Of a DNA stretch of 5,217 nt, positions 1-5,217 are shown piece by piece. The notes under the pieces are model-generated. The model was not told the origin of the DNA. It did not search any database and saw only the letters and a list, made by a program, of their open reading frames with translations. Within the stretch, counting starts at the first letter, position 1, and each line of letters opens with the position of its first letter. Origin of the DNA: JADKCL01 sp046050405 (GTDB lineage Bacteria > Bacteroidota > Bacteroidia > J057 > JADKCL01); assembly GCA_046050405.1 (NCBI GenBank), contig JBJOPY010000102.1, forward strand, positions 1-5,217. The letters are read 5' to 3'. The position numbers and the translations under genes are program-made.

Positions 1-1
1 G

Positions 2-454
2 ATCATGCTGACCTCCAGGGGGCAACAAATGGACAAGGTGATCGGACTCAAGGCTGGCGCGGACGACTACATCACCAAGCCTTTCGACATCCTCGAACTC
101 TGTGCCCGCATCGAAGCACTCCTGAGAAGAAGCGGAAAGCCATCGGAAGCGGCCAAGATATTCCATGTGGGCAGGGTGGAGGTGGACTTTCAATCCCAGG
201 TCGTCCGCCGTGGCGGGGAAGAGACGGAACTCACCCGGATGGAAAGCGAGCTGCTGCGGTACCTGATCCTCCACGAAGGGAAGATCCTCCCCCGCGAGCA
301 GATCCTGGCAGATGTATGGGGACATGGCTACCTGCTCTCCATGCGCACCATAGACACCCACGTGACACACTTGCGCAAGAAGATCGAGGAAAACCCTGCG
401 GACCCGACGCACATCCTCACCGTGCACCGGGTCGGGTACAGGTTTCAGATCTAG
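2..454 (+). CDS. OmpR/PhoB-family response regulator, C-terminal part (5' end outside window)
   Basis: This is a DNA-binding transcription regulator of a two-component system. The reading frame is already open at base 2, and the ATG at base 5 lies inside the receiver domain, so it is not the true start. Visible residues 1-45 are the end of the receiver domain: IMLTS near beta-4, then GLKAGADDYITKPF with the conserved lysine (visible residue 26). The phosphorylated aspartate lies upstream of the window. Residues about 52-150 form a winged-helix OmpR-type output domain: the LTRMESELL helix, the recognition helix around SMRTIDTHVTHLRKKI, and the C-terminal wing ending HRVGYRFQI. OmpR-type regulators are usually about 230 residues, so roughly 80 are missing. 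The partner histidine kinase is not visible and may lie to the left. The TAG stop is followed by a convergent gene 48 bases away. The family assignment is very secure; the target genes are unknown. Confidence 0.95.
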   Translation: MMLTSRGQQMDKVIGLKAGADDYITKPFDILELCARIEALLRRSGKPSEAAKIFHVGRVEVDFQSQVVRRGGEETELTRMESELLRYLILHEGKILPREQILADVWGHGYLLSMRTIDTHVTHLRKKIEENPADPTHILTVHRVGYRFQI

Positions 455-471
455 GCTTTTGCAAAGGAGCC
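454..471 (+). other. Small hairpin directly after the response regulator stop
   Basis: As plus-strand RNA these 18 bases can fold into a 7-pair stem (GGCUUUU with AAGGAGCC minus the loop base, including two G-U wobbles) closed by a GCAA tetraloop of the GNRA type. The wobbles become mismatches on the minus strand, so the fold favours plus-strand transcripts. No T-run follows, so it is not a classical intrinsic terminator. It could mark the 3' end of the response regulator mRNA, or be chance. Confidence 0.2.
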
Positions 472-502
472 CGGACGGATATCACAAAGGAGTGAGCCGG
501 AT

Positions 503-1204
503 TCAGCCCAGCTCCAGCAGCCCTGCCAACTCCATCAAATCCCGAATCTCCCGAAACCCTCCGGGATTCGCCTTTCCCTGGGGATTGTAAAACACGACCT
601 CCATGCCGAGGTTGCTGCCGCCGACCATGTCCTCCGCGTGGCTGTCCCCGATGTAGAGGGCATCCTCAGGCTTGCAACCCGCAGCGTCCAGGGCATCCAG
701 GAAAATCTGCGGGTGCGGCTTCTTGAATCCGCTCCGGTCAGGGGTGACGATCTCCTTGAAAAACCGGCGGAGGCCTGAATGGTCCAGTTTCAGATCCTGT
801 ATCGGAGCGAAACCGTTGGTGATGATGTGCATGGGGTAGTGCGGGAAGATCGCGTCCAATATGGCCAGGGCATTGGGCATCAGAGCCGGTTTGCGGGGAC
901 AGGTTTCCAGAAACTGCCGGCTGATGTCCTGCATCCACTTGCCCTCCTCCACCCCCAGGTCGGCAAAGGCCAGCCTCCAGCGCTCGTACCGAAGGATATG
1001 GTTGTCGATTTCATCCTGGCGGTACTGTGTCCAGAGCAGTTGATTGTGATGGTGATAGACCGCATAGAACTCCTCGAAGCACAGTTGCCGGCCGATCGGG
1101 CCGGCAAAGGCTTCGAGCAATTCCCGGATCGTCAACCCGGCATTGGCTTCATAATCCCAGAGGGTATGGTCAAGATCAAAGAAGATGTGCCCCGGCCGTT
1201 TCAT
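503..1204 (-). CDS. yjjG: HAD-superfamily hydrolase, YjjG-type pyrimidine 5'-nucleotidase
   Basis: This is a predicted cytoplasmic phosphatase of 233 residues, close to the usual YjjG length. All four HAD motifs are visible: motif I FFDLDHTLWDYEANA with nucleophile Asp10 and acid Asp12, motif II IITNGF with Thr129, motif III Lys161/Lys162 in GFKKPHPQIF, and motif IV IGDSHAEDMVGG with Asp187 and Asp192. A helical cap (about residues 18-105) sits between motifs I and II. The DHTLWDYEANA stretch is typical of YjjG proteins, which remove phosphate from non-canonical or surplus pyrimidine nucleotides. That substrate is known for the family and not shown here. The start chosen is the ATG at 1204, whose ATGA overlaps the TGA stop of the preceding membrane protein gene and suggests coupled translation. 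An upstream in-frame start at 1258 would add 18 residues that do not look like family sequence. Its position two genes after upp fits pyrimidine metabolism. Confidence 0.9.
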   Translation of the reverse strand: MKRPGHIFFDLDHTLWDYEANAGLTIRELLEAFAGPIGRQLCFEEFYAVYHHHNQLLWTQYRQDEIDNHILRYERWRLAFADLGVEEGKWMQDISRQFLETCPRKPALMPNALAILDAIFPHYPMHIITNGFAPIQDLKLDHSGLRRFFKEIVTPDRSGFKKPHPQIFLDALDAAGCKPEDALYIGDSHAEDMVGGSNLGMEVVFYNPQGKANPGGFREIRDLMELAGLLELG

Positions 1205-1668
1205 CCGTGCAGAAGACGCAGGATCTGCTCCCCGAGAAAGGCGAAAACAACAGACCACGCCAGGATGCTCGCCCCCATGCAGAGCAAGATTCGGCTGCGC
1301 CGCTTTTCAAAAATCACCGAAATGATCGCCCCGACCGGGGGGCTGATCACGGGAGGTGTCAGGAGTGCGATTCCGACCAATCCAAACCTCAGCCACATTC
1401 GCTTCCATTTTCGTGCCTTGCGGTAGTTGATTGGTTTACGGATCCCTTTTCGGTCGCGACGCTCCTTCAGCCATCCCCGAATCCGAAGACCAAACAATGT
1501 AAAGAAGCTCACCCCCATGAAACTGCCGGCTGCCAGCGCCACAAAGATCTCCCAGCGGTTCATCTTGAGGGAAATGGCCAATCCCAGTGCAGGCACGACC
1601 TTCAATGCTGCAAGTCCGGTTACCGTAAGCCATTTGATAAGTTCTGCCATGAAGCCAGCCCAGGCCAT
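1201..1668 (-). CDS. Small four-helix membrane protein, possibly related to small multidrug-export proteins
   Basis: This is a predicted inner-membrane protein of 155 residues. Hydrophobic segments lie at about 12-34, 40-62, 95-120 and 126-146. A very basic loop, residues about 64-94 (RGWLKERRDRKG, then RKARKWKR), should be cytoplasmic. The third segment contains FGLVGIALLTPPVISPPVG. Such a proline- and glycine-rich stretch resembles the re-entrant region of the putative small multi-drug export family, and I recall similar uncharacterised proteins in Bacteroidota. The substrate and function are unknown, and the family link is a weak inference. Two starts are possible: the ATG at 1668 used here, and an ATG at 1650 (MAELIKWL) that may be the more conserved one. 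The gene is 51 bases after upp, and its TGA overlaps the ATG of the following nucleotidase gene by 4 bases, so the two are probably made together. Confidence 0.8.
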   Translation of the reverse strand: MAWAGFMAELIKWLTVTGLAALKVVPALGLAISLKMNRWEIFVALAAGSFMGVSFFTLFGLRIRGWLKERRDRKGIRKPINYRKARKWKRMWLRFGLVGIALLTPPVISPPVGAIISVIFEKRRSRILLCMGASILAWSVVFAFLGEQILRLLHG

Positions 1669-1719
1669 TTCCCACAGTAACGAAGAAGGGTCGTACTTGT
1701 TGGGTCAGTTTGGCAAGGA

Positions 1720-2382
1720 TTAAACGCTGGTCTTGGATCCGTAGGCCAGGTCCCCGGCATCCCCGAGCCCCGGGACAATGTAGGCCCGGGCCGTGAGTTC
1801 ATTGTCGACGGCCCCCACGAAGACAAGCGCATTCGGAAGCTGTCTCCGGACGTAGTCCAAACCCTCTTCGCTTGCTATCAGGCTTGCAAGGATGAGCTTG
1901 CTAGGAATGCCGTGGGCCGGTGCGATCGCCTGTGCACACAGGACGGTGCTGTGACCGCTTGCGATCATGGGATCGATCAGGATGACCGTGCGATCTTTCA
2001 CGCTGGGCAATGCGGCATATTCGACCTTGATGACCAGGTCATTGCCTTTGGTCTTTTGGCGGTAGGCGCCGATGAAGCCACTGTCGCTGTCGTCGAAGTA
2101 ATCCAGGAAGCCTTGATGCATCGGGATGCCCGCCCGAAGGACGGAGATTAAAACCGGCTGCTCGCCCGGCAATTGCATTTCCAGTTCACCAAGCGGTGTC
2201 TTGACCGTCCTGGCCTCGTAGTTCAGGGACTTGCTCACTTCATACGCCAGGATCTGGGAGCAGCGCAGGAGGTTTTTGCGAAAGCGCATTCGGTCCTGCT
2301 GTATGGAATGCTCACGCAATTCGTAGAGGAATTGGCTGAAAACGGAATGCTCGCGGTTGACTATCGTAACTTTCTTATCCAT
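1720..2382 (-). CDS. upp: Uracil phosphoribosyltransferase
   Basis: This enzyme makes UMP and pyrophosphate from uracil and PRPP (pyrimidine salvage) in the cytoplasm. The product is 220 residues, slightly longer than the roughly 208 of E. coli Upp. Landmarks are an N-terminal IQQDRMRFRKNL helix (about 27-39), VLRAGIPMHQG (81-91), the PRPP-binding loop ILIDPMIASGHST (134-146) with Asp137, and the uracil-binding C-terminal YIVPGLGDAGDLAYGSK (201-217). The loop reads ASGHS where the classical form is ATGGS. The start chosen is the ATG at 2382. A GTG at 2391 would add three residues (MGR), but it coincides with the end of a -7-like promoter box. The start lies inside the end of the FemAB-like gene (22-base overlap), and the next gene follows after 51 bases. 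The gene may be read both from the upstream operon and from its own promoter. Confidence 0.96.
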   Translation of the reverse strand: MDKKVTIVNREHSVFSQFLYELREHSIQQDRMRFRKNLLRCSQILAYEVSKSLNYEARTVKTPLGELEMQLPGEQPVLISVLRAGIPMHQGFLDYFDDSDSGFIGAYRQKTKGNDLVIKVEYAALPSVKDRTVILIDPMIASGHSTVLCAQAIAPAHGIPSKLILASLIASEEGLDYVRRQLPNALVFVGAVDNELTARAYIVPGLGDAGDLAYGSKTSV

Positions 2383-3338
2383 CCTGCCCACAAAGGTAGT
2401 TGATTTTTCTCAATCATCAGGTAGGGCACCGGAGTGCCGCCAAACCCCCTGAAGAAGCCTTCGATCCCTTCGATGAGCGACCCTTCGAAATCGAACACCG
2501 GATGACCGTTGGCCGCCGACTCCTCGATGGCCTTGCTGAGAAGCAGCGTCATCGCTCCCTTCGCCTTGGTCGAGGGCTCCTGTGCCGACACCAGGTAGCT
2601 GACTTTGCCGGCAAAGTGCGCGAAGAGTGCCGCAGCCACGACCTTCCCCGTGGGGCTCTTGGCCTCCAGCAACATGCCAAGCCGGTGCTGAAGGAGGACC
2701 GGGGTCAGGCGTTCCAGGGTCCGGGATTGATCTGGTCGCAGAAGATGCTTGCCCGCAGCATGGTTTTCATGGGCCAGCTGGATCAATTCCTCGCAGGAAG
2801 CACCGTGGGAGACTTGAATGCCACCCTCGGAGGCTTTCCGGATGTCGTATTTGGTATCATTGCCAAAGCCGCCTTCGGCCACTGCAAACCCCGCACGCAA
2901 ATCGATCCGATAAGTATAGCGCGTCTGTAGCTGGAAACCCGCCCAGTGAAACGGGAGCGGGTAATCGAATTCAGGTGCAAACCCATGCAGGAACCATCTG
3001 ATCCCCGTGGGGAGTGCCTCGACCACTGCCTTGACGATCTTCCTTGTGCGACTAAAATGCTTGTAGGGGGAAACCAAGCCATCAGAAGCGAAGAAGATCC
3101 CCCAGAATTGGCAGAAGGAAGGCTGCAAGGAGTAGCGGAAGAAACCCTTGGATTTGATGTGCAACGGCATGATCGCCACCAATCGACGGTCATTCCATAC
3201 CTCGATGCCCTGCCAGCCGGGCGCAACGACATCCATGAAATCGGGATGGGCGTAGATCGCACCCTGTGCAGAGCCCTGCAAAAGTGCGATCCATGCATTC
3301 CGATCAATTTCAGGGTTGTCTTTGAGAATTGACTTCAT
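2361..3338 (-). CDS. FemAB-like GNAT-fold acyl/aminoacyl transferase
   Basis: This is a predicted cytoplasmic protein of 325 residues resembling the FemAB/BioF2-like branch of the GNAT fold. Members transfer acyl or aminoacyl groups, often onto cell-wall or surface-glycan precursors. The N-terminal half holds a divergent GNAT-like unit (YAHPDFMDVVAP near 29-40, IMPLHIKSKGFFRYSLQP near 56-73). The C-terminal half carries the more recognisable unit: YDIRKASEGGIQV (164-176), the strand VVAAALFAHFAGKVSYLVSA (233-252), the helix KGAMTLLLSKAIEESA (260-275), then FDFEGS (282-287) and FFRGFGG (295-301). The last two motifs are typical of Bacteroidota homologues. The start chosen is the ATG at 3338, whose ATGA overlaps the stop of the deacetylase-like gene; an in-frame start at 3389 would intrude 55 bases into that gene. 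Donor and acceptor are unknown. Its placement after a deacetylase-like gene and near a glycosyltransferase suggests envelope glycan modification (inference). Confidence 0.82.
   Translation of the reverse strand: MKSILKDNPEIDRNAWIALLQGSAQGAIYAHPDFMDVVAPGWQGIEVWNDRRLVAIMPLHIKSKGFFRYSLQPSFCQFWGIFFASDGLVSPYKHFSRTRKIVKAVVEALPTGIRWFLHGFAPEFDYPLPFHWAGFQLQTRYTYRIDLRAGFAVAEGGFGNDTKYDIRKASEGGIQVSHGASCEELIQLAHENHAAGKHLLRPDQSRTLERLTPVLLQHRLGMLLEAKSPTGKVVAAALFAHFAGKVSYLVSAQEPSTKAKGAMTLLLSKAIEESAANGHPVFDFEGSLIEGIEGFFRGFGGTPVPYLMIEKNQLPLWAGWIRKLR
2391..2420 (-). promoter_or_regulatory. Candidate internal Bacteroidota-type promoter for upp
   Basis: On the minus strand, TACCTTTG (2398 to 2391) matches the Bacteroidota -7 consensus TAnnTTTG exactly. 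It ends 8 bases before the upp ATG. CTG at 2420-2418 lies 19 bases upstream, at about the right distance for the -33 TTG element, but it matches only two of three bases. The box is inside the coding sequence of the FemAB-like gene (codons for L314-P315-L316), so a chance match cannot be excluded. Confidence 0.4.
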
Positions 3339-4621
3339 CGCTGTAGCAGTTCCACCGATTGGCGTATGACCTTCGTCCATCCCTTCCATTCACCGGATTC
3401 GCTGAAGGTCTCATTGTGAAGGATCAGAACGAACCTGCCGGAGACGGACCGTACCTTTCCGATCCATTCGGCGATCACTTCCCCTGCGGCGTCAGGGTTG
3501 CAGCCCATGCCCTGCTGCAAGGCCCGGTCCATGACCATCGCCGGGACCATCGTCATGCCCGTCTCCCGGTTCCGGACGAGGTCAAACCAGCGATATGGCA
3601 GGGCAACCCCTGTCGCAGCCCCAGGCTTGCTGCTCAGGCACAAGGAATACTCGCGGCGAATCCCCAGGCTTGCCAAGGCCTGGAAGGTATCCGGAAGGCG
3701 ATACCGGAGGTAATGCTGTCGGGAAATCTCCACCGGCCCCACGACTGCCTCCAATGACTCCTTCTCTGCGCGGGTCTTTCCAGGATCCAGGCATGACTCA
3801 TAGCTCGGATGCACCCCCAGCTCGTAACCAGCTTGCTGCCAGATTTTTACAAGTTGTCGATAGGGCTTCATCCCAAGGTCGAACCGGCTGTCGTTGGCAT
3901 GGGATCCGCCCACGAGGAAGAAGACCCTGGTCTTGTCAGCCGGGCACATGCTTCTTACGACGGGAAGGACATCGAAGGGATCCGGTGCCCCGAGAAGGGT
4001 GTCCCATCTCTCCCGGAAGTCTCCGCCGCGCAGCAAGGCCTTGAGCATCCCTCCGAGCTGTACCAGGATGGGCTTGTACTTGTATTTCCAGGGATGGTCC
4101 ACATCGATGGTGATCTCATACTCAAACCTTGGCGGCAGGGGCCTGCGGGGGAGATGGGGGAACACCTGGCCCCGCAGCCCGTCAAGCAGGCGATGCACCA
4201 CGAGCTCCCCGCTTCCGTCAAGATGCCGGCCATGCCCGTCCATCTCCCGGCGGGCAGCGGGCCGGAGCAGCGCATACTGGGTCAGATGATAGAAGATCTG
4301 TGCAAGGTAATCCGGCGCACGCAGTTGGGACGGAAGGCTCCCGAGCCAGTCGATCTCTTCATTGGCTGGGCGGATGGCCTCTTCATACAGCAGGCCATTG
4401 CAAGGGAGGCAGATGGCTTCTGGGATGGGGCGGGGCGCATAGCCGAAGACCGGAACACCCGCATTCCTGGCCGAAGCGATGGAGTGCGCATCCTCCGCCG
4501 GCACGATCTTCAATTGTAATCCGGAGAAATCCCCCAGGGCCGTGTTCAGGGCATAACCGACGCGGGGAGGCATCCGCGCCACGGCGACGACGAGATCCAC
4601 CGATTTTGGGAGCGCATCCAT
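3335..4621 (-). CDS. DUF7033-type polysaccharide deacetylase family protein
   Basis: A 428-residue protein resembling the Bacteroidota DUF7033/polysaccharide-deacetylase proteins. Residues about 1-165 resemble the DUF7033 region, with RMPPRVGYALN near its start. The NodB-like region follows: EITIDVDHPWKYKYKP (169-184) with Asp173 and Asp175 in place of the TFDD motif, GSHANDSRFD (239-248), ELGVHPSYES (267-276) with His271 as likely metal ligand, ISRQHYLRYRLP (299-310), and a C-terminal LILHNETFSESGEW (399-412). Where relatives, as I recall them, read GFRAGT, this protein has GAATGV (334-339), losing the arginine, so activity is uncertain. No signal peptide is evident. A longer form starting at ATG 4681 would add 20 residues. 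I prefer 4621 because family similarity begins just after it, the extra codons are AT-richer at third positions, and a promoter-like box lies there. The TGA overlaps the next gene's ATG by 4 bases. Confidence 0.85.
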   Translation of the reverse strand: MDALPKSVDLVVAVARMPPRVGYALNTALGDFSGLQLKIVPAEDAHSIASARNAGVPVFGYAPRPIPEAICLPCNGLLYEEAIRPANEEIDWLGSLPSQLRAPDYLAQIFYHLTQYALLRPAARREMDGHGRHLDGSGELVVHRLLDGLRGQVFPHLPRRPLPPRFEYEITIDVDHPWKYKYKPILVQLGGMLKALLRGGDFRERWDTLLGAPDPFDVLPVVRSMCPADKTRVFFLVGGSHANDSRFDLGMKPYRQLVKIWQQAGYELGVHPSYESCLDPGKTRAEKESLEAVVGPVEISRQHYLRYRLPDTFQALASLGIRREYSLCLSSKPGAATGVALPYRWFDLVRNRETGMTMVPAMVMDRALQQGMGCNPDAAGEVIAEWIGKVRSVSGRFVLILHNETFSESGEWKGWTKVIRQSVELLQR

Positions 4622-4629
4622 CAACGGCG

Positions 4630-4662
4630 GAAAGTTAGAAAATGCCGACCGCATTTCCCCAA
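4630..4662 (-). promoter_or_regulatory. Candidate promoter for the deacetylase-led operon
   Basis: On the minus strand TAACTTTC (4637 to 4630) differs from the -7 consensus TAnnTTTG only in the last base. A TTG at 4662-4660 lies 22 bases upstream, within the range known for Bacteroidota -33 elements. The box ends 8 bases before the ATG at 4621, the same distance seen for upp. If the gene really starts at 4681, this would be coding sequence instead. Confidence 0.35.
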
Positions 4663-4674
4663 TGTGTAAAAAGA

Positions 4675-4703
4675 TTGCCATGTCCGCCGAGCCCGCTAAA
4701 TTG
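4675..4703 (+). promoter_or_regulatory. Candidate promoter for the glycosyltransferase gene
   Basis: On the plus strand TTG (4675-4677), a 19-base spacer and TAAATTG (4697-4703) resemble the Bacteroidota -33/-7 pair; the -7 box is one T short of TAAATTTG. It ends 7 bases before the ATG at 4711, so the transcript would have a leader of only a few bases. There is no Shine-Dalgarno sequence before this ATG. It lies back to back with the candidate promoter of the divergent operon. Confidence 0.4.
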
Positions 4704-4710
4704 CAGCCGA

Positions 4711-5217
4711 ATGAAGATCGAGGCCAAAAGCTACGACCCGCACCAAGATGCCAAGTTCAGCATCTTGATCCCCACGTGGAACAATCTGGACTACCTGAAG
4801 CTTTGCGTCGCGGGTATCCGGAAACACTCGGATCACCAGCATCAGCTGATCGTGCATGTGAACGAGGGCAGCGACGGGTCGCTGGAATGGGTGCGGGGCC
4901 AGGAGATCGACCATACTTGGTCGCGTGAGAATGTGGGCGTCTGCCATGCGCTCAATGCGGCGGCCAAGCTTGCCAGGACTCCCCATCTCTGCTACTTCAA
5001 CGATGACATGTACGCCCTCCCGGGATGGGACGGGTTCCTATGGCAGGAAATCATCTCGATGCCGCACGACCGATGGTTTTTGTCGGCGACGATGATCGAG
5101 CCGCTGGAAACAGGCAACGCCTGCGCCCTGGCTCCCCATGATTTCGGGCGGGACGCGGAGCGGTTCGACGAGCAGGGCCTGCTGGAGTGCTTCTCGAAGA
5201 TGCCCAAGGCAGACTGG
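4711..5217 (+). CDS. Family 2 glycosyltransferase, N-terminal part (3' end outside window)
   Basis: An open frame of 169 codons runs from the ATG at 4711 to the right edge without a stop, so the gene continues beyond the window. The sequence begins with about 15 leader residues, then the GT-A nucleotide-binding strand FSILIPTWNNLDYLKLC (16-32). VHVNEGSDGSLEWV follows (48-61), then ENVGVCHALNAAAK (73-86), and YFNDDMY (95-101), where Asp98/Asp99 take the place of the metal-binding DxD motif. FLSATMIEP (123-131) comes next. This is the typical order for GT2 enzymes, which move a sugar from a nucleotide-sugar donor onto a growing glycan, lipid or protein at the cytoplasmic face. No membrane segment is present in the visible part. 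It is divergent from the deacetylase-like gene (89 bases between the preferred starts). The shared context suggests a surface polysaccharide locus continuing to the right. The family is certain; donor and acceptor are unknown. Confidence 0.94.
   Translation, partial: MKIEAKSYDPHQDAKFSILIPTWNNLDYLKLCVAGIRKHSDHQHQLIVHVNEGSDGSLEWVRGQEIDHTWSRENVGVCHALNAAAKLARTPHLCYFNDDMYALPGWDGFLWQEIISMPHDRWFLSATMIEPLETGNACALAPHDFGRDAERFDEQGLLECFSKMPKADW

Noticed and set aside
485..492. CAAAGGAG as a ribosome binding site for a small plus-strand gene
   Set aside because: No credible coding frame follows on the plus strand; the downstream sequence is the 3' end of the minus-strand nucleotidase gene.
779..1426. 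215-codon open frame on the plus strand across the nucleotidase and membrane protein genes
   Set aside because: It runs antisense through two well-supported genes that overlap by ATGA and shows no family resemblance.
1672..1679. TACTGTGG before the membrane protein gene as a -7 promoter box (minus strand)
   Set aside because: It matches only four of six defined positions, has no TTG at the proper distance, and lies only 3 bases from the ATG at 1668.
1027..1680. 217-codon open frame on the plus strand in another frame over the same two genes
   Set aside because: It is an antisense shadow rich in Arg, His and Pro, with no domain and no plausible start context.
1669..1719. Possible terminator between upp and the membrane protein gene
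   Set aside because: I found no stable stem followed by a T-run on the minus strand in this 51-base gap.
2400..2930. 176-codon open frame on the plus strand antisense to the FemAB-like gene
   Set aside because: No motif; the minus-strand frame encodes the recognisable GNAT-type protein.
3809..4519. 236-codon open frame on the plus strand, antisense to the deacetylase-like gene
   Set aside because: It mirrors a GC-rich coding sequence, has low-complexity Gly/Pro/Arg composition and no recognisable domain, whereas the minus-strand frame has clear family motifs.
4662..4928. 88-codon open frame on the plus strand at the start of the glycosyltransferase gene
   Set aside because: It overlaps the glycosyltransferase in another frame; the frame starting at 4711 carries the GT2 motifs and stays open to the edge.

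Overview
The window looks like a moderately GC-rich chromosome segment from the phylum Bacteroidota, possibly a Saprospiria-like lineage; the finer placement is a guess. Three things support the phylum. The protein variants are Bacteroidota-type: a DUF7033-type polysaccharide deacetylase, a FemAB-like GNAT protein, a family 2 glycosyltransferase with an NDDMY motif, and the Bacteroidota form of uracil phosphoribosyltransferase. There are almost no Shine-Dalgarno sequences before the starts. Several starts are preceded by boxes resembling the Bacteroidota -7 element TAnnTTTG. There are no mobile elements, CRISPR arrays, tRNAs or rRNAs, and no gene-free stretch longer than about 90 bases.

Layout: positions 2-454 (+) hold the C-terminal two thirds of an OmpR-type response regulator cut by the left edge. 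It converges on a block of five minus-strand genes. Read in transcription order from right to left, these are the polysaccharide deacetylase-like protein (4621 to 3335), the FemAB/GNAT-like protein (3338 to 2361), uracil phosphoribosyltransferase upp (2382 to 1720), a small four-helix membrane protein of unknown role (1668 to 1201) and a YjjG-type HAD nucleotidase (1204 to 503). Two junctions are 4-base ATGA stop/start overlaps, one is a 22-base overlap, and only one has a gap (51 bases). The block could therefore be one transcription unit with an extra start point before upp. At 4711-5217 (+), reading away from the block and cut by the right edge, is a GT2 glycosyltransferase with no stop codon in the window.

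Functional reading (inference): the glycosyltransferase, deacetylase-like and FemAB-like genes look like the edge of a surface polysaccharide or glycoconjugate locus. The upp and HAD genes belong to pyrimidine base salvage and nucleotide clean-up and may simply be co-transcribed. The non-coding stretches are short: 455-502 between the convergent ends (one weak hairpin), 1669-1719 between upp and the membrane protein gene (nothing recognised), and 4622-4710 between the divergent genes (candidate promoters for both).

I found no convincing new biological system. The items most worth checking are the altered third motif of the deacetylase-like protein and the repeated placement of -7-like boxes only 7-8 bases before start codons.
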